A DNA stretch of 64,000 bases from Sclerotinia nivalis. Its lineage: Eukaryota; Ascomycota; Leotiomycetes; Helotiales; Sclerotiniaceae. The notes beneath the pieces are model-generated. The model was not told the DNA's origin, searched no databases, and saw only the letters and a program-made list of their open reading frames with translations. Of this stretch, positions 46,790-58,875 are shown one piece after another. Position 1 is the first letter of the stretch, and every line of letters begins with the position of its first letter. The stretch covers positions 1,922,001 through 1,986,000 of the forward strand of contig JAPEIS010000006.1 in the NCBI GenBank assembly GCA_029531795.1. The letters are read 5' to 3'. The position numbers were made by a program, and so were the translations under genes.

Positions 46790-48310
46790 TTAGGGTTGAG
46801 CTTTGTTGAGATGATTAAAGGAATCAGGTTTATCCGGATAACAATAATGGTAATTACGGATTAGTTTTTGAATATTCTTTAAATACTTTGCAAATTCTTC
46901 GATAAGTGCATTATAATCTATTTATCGGATAGTATACTTCAGGCAGGGGCCACTACGGTTTCGACGTTCTCATCGGGAATCCAGGACTTCCTTTATATCG
47001 AATTGCTCAATACCTTTAATTTCGATAGAAAAAAAGGATGGGTTATATTGATTAGAAATAAAATCATTATTGGTAAAATATAATAAATTAATATAAAAGA
47101 TTAAATGATTCCTTATAAAAATAAAGAATTTTAATTTATAAATGTACAAATTTATAATCTTTAGGATTCGGAAAGGATCTAAGTTTTTCTAATCTAGTTT
47201 TTTTTGGAAATAAAGAATTCAGATATTCTTAGTATTAAATTAAATTAGATTTCTAGATTAGTATCGATAGGTAAACGAATAATGGAAATCGGTATTCTTC
47301 GAATAATGGGTTTGATTAGTAATCAATTCAGTCTTCAGGTGATCGATGATCGATTTTATCTTTTTGACGAATTCTTTAGTATCCAGGATTTCAAAGCGAT
47401 CGAAGAGTATAACAAGTTCGAAATCTATTTGGGGATGGAAATTATAATTGACAAAGAACAACGATAAATAAAAGCTTTTGGATTAAATAAAGTTAATCGA
47501 GAATTCAATAATCGATAGTTATTTGGATCAATCGTTTTGTAGATAGGATATATATAAACAAAGGTATTATTTGAATATTGTATTTACTTTTTTTATTTGT
47601 TTATCGATTTCAGGATAATAAATTGTTAACAATTTCGAAATAGTATTTAATTGTTTATAGATATATTTTCAAAAATCAAAGATAAATTGAATTATATAAT
47701 TGAATATAATAATCTATAATAGATTATAGAGCTTTTATATATATTTTAGGAATAAATAGAAGATTTTTTCGGAATTATAGATTCCTTAATAGAGCAGGAA
47801 ATACTTCATTTTAATTAATCGATCGATTATAACAAATATTATATCGTACTCAAAACTTTTCGGAAGATAAATGATGAAATCGATTGAAATATCTTTCCAA
47901 ACTTATTATAGGATCGGAAAAGAATGTAAGATTCCTTTTTGTTTTTTATAATTTAAAATGGTTCGATAATAATTATAATAATTATATATCCAATGGAAAA
48001 TGTAGTTATAATATTTAGATTAATAATAATTTCGGGAAAACAGTTCGAAGATATGAGTACGATGTGGGTATCCGATAATAAAGGAATTATAGATTATTCG
48101 AAAAAGTTTTGCTTTTAGAGGATTATAATTAAAGATATAAAGCTTTTTATAATAATATAATAGATTATTATTTATAATATATTTAGATAATATAATATAT
48201 AGATATTTAATAGTATTCTTTTCTAAAACCTTTAAAATCGATAATGGAAACGAATTGAATAGATAAGTTTCAGCAAGTAAAGATTTCAATTCTTCAGGGG
48301 ATTCCAATTG
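46790..48310 (-). pseudogene. Element D integrase and chromodomain
   Basis: Zinc-binding part at 48020-48307 (LFRIIYNSFIIGYPHRTHI), catalytic core to about 47500, C-terminal segment 47258-47461 (LFDRFEILDTKEFVKKIK), and a chromodomain at about 46800-47010 with SRWERRNRSGPCLKYTIR near 46950. The chromodomain region is strikingly less mutated than the rest. The same fold in C reads HCGCNNPCLKYTIR. Confidence 0.87.
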
Positions 48311-49830
48311 TATAGATTCAGATCATTGAATAAGGATTAGGTTATTGGGTATTATAGATAATTTAGATTTATAAATAAATAATCCGGATTCGCAAATAGA
48401 TAATTCGGGATTGTGAATAAACGATAGAATATCGATATAGGTTTGATTATAGATTATAATTGTAAAACAGATTTTCTTCTTTGAATTAATAATAGAAAAC
48501 AAATCTGTATTTAGATTTTCAGTTTTCAGAATAATCTGATTTTGATAAAGAAAATGTTTATTTTCCTTTTTAAACAAATCCTTTGATATTTTAATCAGAG
48601 TATTGGGTTTCATTTTTTGTTTTCCGGGATGGTATATAATCTTGAAATTGAAACAAGATAGAAATTCAAATTAATAGATTTGATAATAATTCAATAACTT
48701 TGTAATTGTAAAGTACTTTAGATTTTTATAATCTGTAATGATTTTGATCAAAAAAAAGATGTTTTCTAATTCGGATCGTTACTTTTCGAAACAACAAATA
48801 ATTGTTAGTAATTCTTTATTATAAATCTTGTAATTATATTTTACAATCGAATATTTTTTAGAGAAATATATAACAAATTTCAGAATTTTATTATTATCAT
48901 ATTAGAAAAGGATTTTAGTAAATATATAATTCAATATATCTGTCTTTAAAATTATATCCTTTTCTTAATCGAAAAAGGTTAATATAAATACTATTATAAA
49001 TACAATTTTTAGATTCAAAAACGATTTTTTATAAATAGGATTCTATTAAAAGGTTATATTTTTTTTAATCAGATTTATTATCGAACAAATAATCGAAAAA
49101 AAATTGCAAATAAAATATCAATAGAAATTGTTAAACTTTATAAATATTTATATATTTATCAAATTCTTCAATGTTTTCCAATCAATTATTGTTTTAATTT
49201 TGATTGGATTTATTCAGATATCCCTTTTTGGTTTACAATTAGATCCAGGAATTTCGTTTCAAATTTCAGGAATTCATATTTCGATAAATTGATATATAAT
49301 CCGGTTTTCTATAAGGTATCTAATATCTTTTGTATATACTTTATATATTCAAAACGAATCTTATTGTAAATCAGAATATTATTCAGATAAACAATATAAA
49401 ATATATCTAAGTATTTTCTTAGAATATCATTGATAAACCGTTAAAACGTTGTTAAAATTCCGATCAGCCCGAACAGTATGATTAAAGTTTCGAATAGATT
49501 GAATCGGGTATAGAATGCAATCAAGTATTCTTATCCTTTTTTGATTCGAATATTATTGAAAACCGAGATAATATTTATTTTCGTAAAATACTTCATTCTT
49601 TTTAGGTTATTCAAGGATTCTTTGATTAAAAACAATAAATATCGATCTTTTATAGATAGATTATTTAATATACAATAATCTATACAGAATCGAAAACTAT
49701 TATTGGATTTCTTAACAAATAAAACAAATGAAACAAAAGTAAAGGAATTCGATTGAATAAATTCTTTTGTTAGATTTTCCTTTAACTATTCTTATAAAAC
49801 TTTCAATTCGTTCCGAAATATTGAATACAA
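48311..49830 (-). pseudogene. Element D reverse transcriptase and RNase H
   Basis: RT core at 49800-49150: [19 protein letters not shown] near 49690, [16 protein letters not shown] near 49580 and YLNNILIYNK near 49390, in place of Y-x-D-D with both Asp changed to Asn. RNase H at 49010-48650: [20 protein letters not shown] near 48850. A spacer with a stretch open at 48323-48613 leads into the integrase. Confidence 0.87.
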
Positions 49831-49989
49831 AACTCTAAACAATAATTTAATCTCATTTTGTAATCGGATATTATAATTGTATAAACAATATAAAGATAAT
49901 TTATTAATATTATATAAAGAAAATATATCAATCTATAAATAGAATTCAACAAATAGATTTTCAAAAATAAAATCTTCTTTTTCTTTCAG

Positions 49990-50570
49990 GATTCAGTTTA
50001 TCAAATTGATATTAACTTGGAATATTTTATAATTTCGATAGATATATATCGAATAAATTCGGATTGAAATATTTATTATATCTTTTTTCTTTAACATTTC
50101 AAAACAGAACAATAAATAAACAAAATGGACTTTGATAAAAATATCAGATAAGATTCGGATATTCGATAATTGTACAAATATATTACAGGATTTTCGATAG
50201 AATTCGTTATCGAAACGAAAGGTATTGAATACAAATCCGATATAGAGATTGTATTTTTTTAATTAAATCAACTTTAGAACAATTGGATAATGGATGAATT
50301 CAATAATATAGATTTTCGATCTTTTCTTATAATAATTATTGATTTGCAGATCGATTAAGATATAACAATCTATTTGGTTTTCAAATAGTATTTTTCTATC
50401 GAATTTAATGATTTCGAATGAAATAGATAATTTGTATATTGGAAATTTAATAACTTCAATTTAATTTCGATCCACGAAAATATATTCTTTATATTTGTTA
50501 TCCATTATAATGTAAATAGAATAAAATCGATCAAGTATCGGTAGGACAATAATATATAATATTATTAAGT
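49990..50570 (-). pseudogene. Element D protease
   Basis: Retropepsin region with YIIMDNKYKEYIFVDRN near 50500 and the downstream conserved segment CYILIDLQINNYYKK near 50360. It matches C (MDNGYEEYTFANRSW). The catalytic loop Gly has become Lys in this copy. Confidence 0.8.
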
Positions 50571-50799
50571 TTGTTCGATTGTTTGTTTCTTCAATAAAAG
50601 ATAAACTTCGAATTGTAGCGATAAACAAATATAGTATATATAGGACTTTCGTTTGATAATGATTTATATCAAATGGGTTCTGTTTCTTGAATTCGAGAAG
50701 TTGAAAGAGGATAAACTATATAGTGATATAGTATATGATTGAATCTGAATGGAGAATAAAATAGAGAATGGTAGGGCAAGATTAGTAAAACTAGTTTTA

Positions 50800-51725
50800 G
50801 CTTATACAAAACGATTATCTAGGAACAAATAATCTTTTATATAATGATTAATAGATTTATAATAGAAGTATTTCTTTTGTTTGTATTTATTAGTATATCT
50901 TTGGAAATTAAGATTTATTGAATCTTCAATAGATATAATTATAATAAAAGTAATAGATTGGATAATAGTATTCGGAGATGAAGTAGAGATACAATTAATA
51001 GGATTCGGATTTTGAATTGTAATATAGAGCAACGAAACGATTGGATTGCGATTGAAGTTGATCGGTTTTATCAAGTATAAACAACGATTCTTCAATATCT
51101 ATACAAAAGTGATGAATGTATCGATGCTATTTGTAAATAATTCAATAGTAACAATTTGATTCTTTAGTTTATTTGATAAGATTTGTTCTAATAGAATAAT
51201 CAGGGTACTATTATCATCGGTTATCCCGGTTTCCAATGTTAATCTTTGGAATTTAGTATAGAAAATATAGAACAATTGATTCTTTTGTTTCAAATTAATT
51301 AAGAATTTTCGAATTTTGGTTTATTTATTTTGGTTTCTATAAATTCTTTTCAATATTTGCAATAGATTTTTATAATCGACAAATTTAACAAATTGTTCTT
51401 TGATATTATATAATCGAATTTGTATGGTAGTAAATCCAGTTAATCTTTCAATTATATAAATCAGACAGAAATACAGAAAAATAAAGCAATCGGAATTGAT
51501 ATACATTTTATTCTATATTTGATTGACAAATCGATCAAGATCGATTTTCGTTTTATCAAATAATACAGGATCAAATATTTTCTTATTCAATTGAAGCTTC
51601 GATAAAACAGAAGCGGCAGTTGGGATTGTAATGGGTATCAGGGGCGAAGGGTTGGTTAGATCGATAGAAATTGAAATAGACAAAGCGATGGGGATGGGAT
51701 GAAATTGAATTAGATAAACAATCAA
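50800..51725 (-). pseudogene. Element D gag
   Basis: Gag-like segments at 51513-51725 (FDKTKIDLDRFVNQI), 51321-51506 (IRLYNIKEQFVKFVDYK), 51099-51293 and 50802-51095 (INLNFQRYTNKYKQKK). All align with A and C. The zinc knuckle now reads KYFYYKSINHYIKDY, with all three Cys converted to Tyr. Confidence 0.85.
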
Positions 51726-51991
51726 TTTATTATTCTTTTTCTTTTATTATATGAATATGGTTTTCTCGATTTGTAAATCAAAAGTAAACTTTTGAACTAC
51801 AGATTATAGATTGGTTACTTTTGTTTTTATTTTTATATTATAGTCGTAAAAAGAAATGAGATAATAATACTAGATCATAATATCGTTAATTACAATAATA
51901 GCAAATTCTTCGGGGGAGCTGAGCTGATTAAACAAATGCGGATGGGATGATATCGTAGAAATATCGATACAGGTAAATCGGAGTTATATAA

Positions 51992-52204
51992 TATCACGGA
52001 AACAACAAACAGAATAACAGGAATCATTTTTATTAATAAGATATAACTTGAAGAGTTATGTTTCTATAAAAGAAACAATTCCTTAAATATATTTATATAT
52101 AATATTAGCCCCGATCGGGGCTAGCCTACATTTATCCGAGGTCCGATTCCTATGGGTTGGAACCCGAGCGGTCTCCGTATACCATATACGGGGACCCCGT
52201 GACA
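51992..52204 (-). repeat. Element D 5' LTR (213 bp)
   Basis: On the minus strand it starts TGTCACGGGGTCC with unmutated ends and finishes GTTTCCGTGATA. The GC hairpin reads GCTAGCCCCGATCGGGGCTA. Right flank is ATTTT. Confidence 0.96.
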
Positions 52205-53440
52205 ATTTTATCTTTTGTAATTTTCGATTTCGATTTGTTAATTAAAGTTTGTCCTGGGAAATAAGGTTTTGAATATATTGGTTTTAATAACGAATAATAG
52301 AATACTAGAAAAATTCGTATATTTTTTGATAGTTCGATTAAACAAGTGTATAGATAAACCTTTATTATTTTATATAATCCGATTTATTTATTATTAAATT
52401 TTTTTATCTTACAAGATATCTTTATATTTTTTGTATTCATATATACTTTTTGTTTTTTTGTATATTATAACGAATCTAATCTATTCCGATTTATATATTC
52501 CTTATAAATTACAATAGATTATTTCACAAATACTTTGAGTTGATTTAGGATATATTCTATTCTATTAACTGTTTTGTTTCTTTTGAAAAATTCGCGTTTT
52601 TGAACTATTATTATATCTGAAGAATAGAGTTTACTAAATTCCATATTCAATTATGAATTAAAACTATAATTCGCAAAAAACAACGAATAACCTATTATTT
52701 CAGAAATCAAATTGTTTAAAGCAAATTCTACCAACAATAACCACTCTATTCAATTATTTTGATGAAAGTTTATAAATATATATAAATACTATTCTAGAAT
52801 TGAATTGATCTATTCCGTTTGATTATCTATCTATGAATGAAACACTGAACTATATTTAAAAGCTATTCCCAATCGTTCAGAAAGCTATATCCAAAATCCC
52901 GATATGAATTAATTATATTCCTCGATCTGAAATGATATTTTCCGATAAACTATATAATATATAAATACAATTGATAAAAGCATTAATCAATTCTTTTATT
53001 ATCAAAGATTTTGTATTTATAAAATGCTCATTTTTGTCAATCTACAAACAATCATTAATATATATTTATATATTGAATTGTAGTATTTACAATCTAATAA
53101 AGGTATAATATAATCGATTGAAATATCTAATTATAATTGGAAAGGAACAAACAACAGTTTCAGAAATCCTAAAAGGGATAACTTTGGGGATTTTATTCGA
53201 ATACAGAATTCACAAGCTTAAATATAGATATCTATTTTTTAATATATCTATAATTATTAGTACCTTCTAAAGATTAAATCAATAGTCTTCGTACAATTAG
53301 AATAACCAATAAAACCCAACAAATATATTCTGTATAAAATTTGTATCTTCAATTTATTATTAAACGGAATCCATAGTTTTTCATAATAATAAATCTTATT
53401 ATTATAAATATAATAATCCTATATAATTATTCGTAAAGCT
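52205..53440 (-). pseudogene. Element F integrase (core part)
   Basis: Reading right to left: zinc-binding segment with KLWIPFNNKLKIQ near 53360 and CEFCIRIKSPKLSLLGFLKL near 53190, core with NSIYKYILMIVCRLTKM near 53060, and the late segments IINSILE-like near 52840, LISEIIGYSLFFANYSFN near 52710 and NKWIGLYKIIKVYLYT-like near 52390. It aligns to B along its length. It ends at 52205, where element D interrupts. Confidence 0.83.
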
Positions 53441-53759
53441 TTCTTGAATTCTTTTGATTATTTGATTATAAAAAGATCTTCGATTGTTGATATTAATTGT
53501 TTGATTATATCTGATCTGTTATATACTATATCAATGAATTCATCGATAAACTTATCTTCAAATAATATTGTTCAATTTATTATAACTAACAAAAGATCGT
53601 TTATAAGTTCTTTATATAGATCTATATCGAATCTATCAATAGATAAAACAATATATTCTCGATTTTTTAAATGTTTATCGTTAGGATCAGAATTATCAGA
53701 TCGATCCTTCTGTCGATGGCTCAAAGTATCTGATCGAATTGCTTTGATTCCTAATCGAT

Positions 53760-55120
53760 AAACAATTCGAAAATTATATTGAAATAAAAACTTTGATCAT
53801 TATATTTGATATTGATTTAATACTTTCATTATTGTAAAGTATTCCAGATTCTTATGATCAATCAAGATTTCGAATTCCTATAGAGATTCTTGTAATTCCG
53901 ATCGTTATTCTTTCATTGATTTAATAATAGCTAATAATTCTTTATTGTAAATCTCGTAATTATATTCAATAATCGAAGAAAAGCATACTACTGATTATAA
54001 AACATTATTATTATTGTATTAAGAAAATACTCCTTTCGAAATCTAATCCGAAGTATCTATTTCCAATATAGTTTTTCTATTGTAATTAAAATAAACAAGT
54101 ATTAGAATTATTATAAATATATTCTTTAGATTCTCAAATATTATTGTATAATCGTTCTTCTATTGTTAATTTATTCCTTTTTACAAAAAGTCATTTAAAG
54201 AACAATAGATCTTTAAAAAGTCTTTTATAAATCAACCATAAAAATTCACAAAACTAAAAAATCGTTATAAATCTTTAATAAATATTGATTATACTCAAAA
54301 GATAATAATTGATATTTTATTTTGATCCATTTTTATACTTTCGATTGTAATCATAAAATCTAAGTATTTTATAGAAATTGTTTCGAATTCATATTTATTA
54401 ATATCGATTTGTAAATTAGCATTTTGTAGTTTCTGGATTATATTACAAATATATTTTCGATATTGATTCTTATCTTCGAAGTATATAAGAACATCATCGA
54501 GATATACAATACAGTATTTATTTAGTTTATCAAATAAAATATAATTAATATAATATTAGAATAACATTAGTATATTGCAAAGATCAAAAAATATAACTAA
54601 TAATTCGAATAATCCAAATCGAATAATAAAAATGGTTTTCTATTTGTTATTCTCTACAATACGAAATTTATTGAAAATAATAATAATATCTGATTTGGTA
54701 TAGATTTTTGTATTGTAAAAAATATCCAGAGTTTTTCAAACAATTAATAAAAGGTATCGATTCTTAATAATAACATTATTCAAATTATGATAATTTTAAT
54801 AAATACAAATCCCTTTATTAAGTTTGGTTATTAAAAATAATAGAATTGTGTTTCATGATCTTGATTCCTGAATAAAATCTTTGATAAAATTATCGTCGAT
54901 CTATTTTCGAATTATCTTTAATTCGAAAAAGGACAAAAAGCAATTTTTGAAATATAAAGGTTCTTTTTCAAACATTAATTTTATCTTATAATTCTATACT
55001 TAATATAAAGGAAATATATCTATATAACAAAATAGAAAAATAGATAATTTGTCTTGAAATTACAAAGAGAGCTTTTCTCTGATTTCGTTATCGTTGAATA
55101 ATGATTTATTATTGAGGAAT
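53760..55120 (-). pseudogene. Element F reverse transcriptase and RNase H
   Basis: RNase H at 54100-53790: IEYNYEIYNKELLAIIKSM near 53955, ILIDHKNLEYFTIMKVLNQY near 53850. RT at 55100-54280: the catalytic motif is intact as YLDDVLIYFED near 54500, followed by INKYEFETISIKYLDFMI near 54390. It is homologous to B. Stops remove any full-length product. The open stretch at 53444-53761 on the opposite strand is a shadow. Confidence 0.86.
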
Positions 55121-55129
55121 TTCTCGATA

Positions 55130-56900
55130 TCCATCTCTATTATTTTCTGAAAATATTTTGATTGATAACAATAATAAATAAAATCATAAAGCTTCAAAAA
55201 TACTTTAGTTAATGTATTAACGATATTGTCTTTTCTATATAATATATCCTTGAAATCTTGTTTTTGAAAAGTTGAGACTATTGTTATTTTATATAAATAT
55301 TCTTATTGAATAATCTTTTTTGTTCGATTCAATTTTTTTTATATAAAGTATATAATCTTCATTTTATTTTATTGATAAAAAGATATAAAACTAATAATTT
55401 ATAATCAATGAATATTATCTAAATCTAATTTTGTATTGAAAATGATCTTGATCTTCTCTTTTGGGATTGGAATTAATAATAATGATAAAAGTTCATTTTT
55501 TGATATTGATTTCGATCAATATTGTTCAGCAATCTTTTGTATAGATTTATATTGAATAGAATATTGATTCGATATCATTTATACTTGAAATGATATTCTC
55601 TTATTGCAAACTTTTATATAATAATGATTTATATTGGATATCAAGGTCTTATTAATTTGCAAATCGATTTTAGAATCTTTTATCGATTCATAATTTTCGT
55701 TTATAGAAATTGATTTATTATAGTTTTGTTTCAATAATTTTTTTAAGATTGTTTTAAAATTTTGAGTATATATTTTGTTATTTTTGTTTTCATTTTCGAT
55801 AAATAGTGATAAATATCAGGAAGGATTCTTTTTTGTATTAGAAAGGAAAGTTTTAATTAAAGATAATATATCAAAGATTTTATCGATAAATAGTTTTGTA
55901 GATATACTACTTTTGTATATTTGGTCTGTATATATTAATAAAGGGATTATTGATATTTGTATTGGATCGAATATATTATAAAAGTAACAATATATTATAT
56001 AATATTAAGAATTGAAAAAAAAGAATTATATTCTGTTAATTTATATATAAATTATAATATTGTAATTATGATAACCCGAAAATAATTAGAGTTTCTTTGA
56101 AAAGTTTTGTAATAAAGAATAATTATATTTCTTTATATTGTTTTATTATTATATTTATTATGAAATAATCAATAATAATATCTATATATTTTTATTTGTT
56201 AAACGAAATTCGCAATAATATAATAAGGATCGAATTAGGATATTGTTTTGATTAACGAAAGAATGATTAGCAAATATCTTTCCTGAATATCTATTATTAA
56301 TCAAGTTGATTATATTAAAAGAAGAAAAGTGTATTAGAAATATAATAATTTGAACAAATAAAGATTTGTTATCTATAGAATTGAATTGTAAAGATTTTTT
56401 GTTAATTATTGTTTATTATATTTATTCTATATCCTTTGATAATCTTTGTAAATGATTTATTGTAAAGGTTAAACTTTTCCTGAGTATTCTTGAATAGATA
56501 TAGATAGCGATGATATTGTATTACGAGAAAATATATTTGATATATTTTTTGATAATGCTAATGTTTCTTTTTTAACGAATTCAATGAATATATTAAGATA
56601 TTGTTATTGATGATTATTATAATCTTAATAATTATCTCATTAGAAATTTCTACGATCAATTGGATTAAAAAGATAATATTGTTGAGCTTGAAATTGTATT
56701 TGATATTCTCTTTATTGATAACCATCTCAATTAATTGAACTGCTCAAACAGTATTATTAGTTTTGATATAATTGATGATTATCTTTCAAATAATTATTTC
56801 TATAGGAAATATCTTTATATCTGTTTATATTTTTTATAATATCGATTTATTTCTTTATTTTACAATCTACAATTCAATACTCAAATTATTTACAAAAATG
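55130..56900 (-). pseudogene. Element F protease and spacer
   Basis: The protease region 56380-56060 shows SLFVQIIIFLIHF, NLINNRYSGKIFANHSF near 56270 and SGYHNYNIII near 56080, matching B (SLFVKIIIF; NFIDNGYFKEVF; VYHNCNVII). The D-N-G of B has become N-N-R. The rest up to 55130 corresponds to the long B spacer before RT. The right end is the point where element C entered. Confidence 0.68.
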
Positions 56901-56907
56901 ATATAGA

Positions 56908-57144
56908 TGTCACGGGGTTAGGGCCGGGCCACTGGACCGGCCCCTTTAGTAGGCTCCATCTGTCCGATCCAGCATCGAGCGGGGCACACTCGGTGATCGT
57001 ACTCTGTAAGAGCGCTAGGGTTTGGAGCCCTAGCACACACAAATGTATTTAAAAGAAACGTTTCTTCTATAGAAATATAACTCGAAGAGTTATATTTTAT
57101 CAATAAAAGTGATTTCTGTTATTCTGTTTGTTGTTTCTGTGATA
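56908..57144 (+). repeat. Element C 5' LTR (237 bp)
   Basis: Starts TGTCACGGGGTTAGGG and ends TTTCTGTGATA. It contains hairpins GGGCCGG/CCGGCCC (near 56921-56944), GCTAGGG/CCCTAGC (near 57012-57032) and ATATAACTC/GAGTTATAT (57076-57096). The 3' part from CACACAAAT onward resembles the A/D LTR; the 5' part does not, apart from the terminal TGTCACGGGG. It is one of the most GC-rich places in the window. Confidence 0.95.
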
Positions 57145-57410
57145 CTATATAGTTCCCTTTTATTTGTGCCAACACTTTTACGATGTTGTTTTGTCTGTAC
57201 TTGTCTAACCAGTTCGGCTCCCCTGAAGAATTCGCTATCGTTATAATTAGTGATATCGCGATTTGGTATTGTTACTTTACCTTTCTTTACGAATTCAATA
57301 TAAGAATGGAAACAGAAATGACCGATCTACAATTCGCAATTCAAAAGCTTACTTTCGATCTACAAATCGAGAAAACTATATTTATACGATGAAAAAAGAA
57401 GAACGATAGA

Positions 57411-58470
57411 TTGATTATCTATCTGATTCAATTTCATTTTGTCCTTATTGTTCTGTTTGTTTCAATTTCTATCGATCAGATCGACTTTTTGCTTTTGATT
57501 CCTATTATAATTCCAGTTGTTGTTTTTATTCTATCGAAACTTCAATTGAGTAAAAAGGTATCTGATCTTGTATTATTTGATAGAATGAAAATCGATCTTG
57601 ATCGATTTGTCGATCAAATATAGAATAAAATGTATGTCAATTCCGATTGCTTCACTTTCCTGCATTTCTGTTTGATTTATATAATTGAAAGATTAACTGG
57701 ATTTGTTGTTGTATAAATTCGATTGTATAATATCAAAGGACAATTTGTTAAATTTACTGATTATAAAGATCTATTGTAAATACTAAAAAGAGTTTATGGA
57801 AATCAAAACAAACGGATCGAGGTTTAGAAACTTTTGATCAATTTGAGATAAAGGAATCAATCGTTCTATATCTTCTATACTGAGTTCCAAAGATTAGTAT
57901 TGGAAGTCGGGATAGCCGATGACAACAATACTCTGGTTATCCTATTAGAACAAACCCTATCGAATGAATTGAAGAATCAGATTGTTACCATCGAATTCCC
58001 TACGGATAGTACCGACGCATTCGCTGCTTTCGTATAGATATTGGAGAATCGTTGTTTGTATTTGATAGGATCAACTGATTCCGGTTGTAGTCCAATCGTC
58101 CTGTTACTCTGTACTATTACTCAAAACCTGAATCTTGTTAACTGTATTTCTGCTCCATCCCCGAATCCTACTGTTCGATCTGCTACTCCTGTTACAATTA
58201 TATCTACTGAAGATCCAATGGATCTCAATTCCCAAAGATATACTAATAGATATAAACAAAGGGAATATTTCTGTTATGGGTTTACCAATTATTGTATGAA
58301 AAACTATCTGTTTTCAAATAATCGTTTTATACAAGTTAGAATTAATCTTATCAATCTTATCCCATTGTTTTTTGTTTTATCCTTTGTCCAGATTTAACTA
58401 TATGCTATGTTATCATACAATCTATCCCCTTCCGACTCCCCGAATTCGGGAAACGGAGTTTGTTTGGTAT
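57411..58470 (+). pseudogene. Element C gag
   Basis: Best-preserved gag of the A/C/D family, all in frame 3. It shows MKIDLDRFVDQI near 57590, IRLYNIKGQFVKFTDYKDLL near 57715, DNNTLVILLEQTLSNELKN near 57920 and STEDPMDLNSQRYTNRYKQ near 58205. The zinc knuckle near 58268 now reads REYFCYGFTNYCMKNY. Stops at 57621, 57714, 57777 and 58035 replace Gln or Trp codons. The frame ends near 58470, overlapping the start of pol. Confidence 0.87.
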
Positions 58471-58875
58471 AAATCGTTATCAAACGAAAACCCTGTATAT
58501 ATTACATTTGTCCGTTGCTGTAATTCAAGATTTATCTCTTGTTGAAGAAACAAGCAATCAAGCAAATCTAATAATATTGCCTATTATTATCCTGCCGATA
58601 TTTGATCGATCTTGTTCTATTTATATTATAATGGATAACGGATACGAAGAATATACTTTCGCAAATCGAAGTTGGATTAAAGCTATCAAGTTTTCAATAT
58701 ACAAATTATCTGTTCTGTTCGAAATTATTGGATTTGATAAGAAAATACTATTTGAAAATCGAATAGATCGTTACATTCTAATCGATTTACAAATCAACGA
58801 TTATTACAAAAAAATATCAAAAATCTATATTATTGAATTAATCCATTATCCGATTATCCTGAGATTAGTATAGTT
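58400..58875 (+). pseudogene. Element C protease
   Basis: An open stretch in frame 2 (58460-58873) with the retropepsin motif IIMDNGYEEYTFANRSWIK near 58627 and RYILIDLQINDYYKK near 58770. D-N-G stands where the family has D-S/T-G. This is the uninterrupted counterpart of the site where element B entered A: the bases ATCTGTTCTGTTCGAAATTA near 58710 read straight through. Confidence 0.85.

Larger units (their letters stand above)
46566..52204 (-). mobile_element. Ty3/gypsy element D, nested in F
   Basis: Complete 5639-bp element on the minus strand, with 213-base LTRs and a perfect duplication ATTTT (46561-46565 and 52205-52209). Same family as A, with the same LTR and the same gene order. 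It carries no nested insertion, which makes it the reference length for A. Coding regions are broken by stops at Gln and Trp codons. Confidence 0.96.

Noticed and set aside
53444..53761. 105-residue plus-strand Ser-rich open frame
   Set aside because: It lies opposite element F (integrase to RNase H) and aligns with B only on the minus strand.
56918..57103. 61-residue minus-strand open frame with normal codon use
   Set aside because: It is entirely inside the C 5' LTR; the better composition only reflects the GC-rich hairpins.
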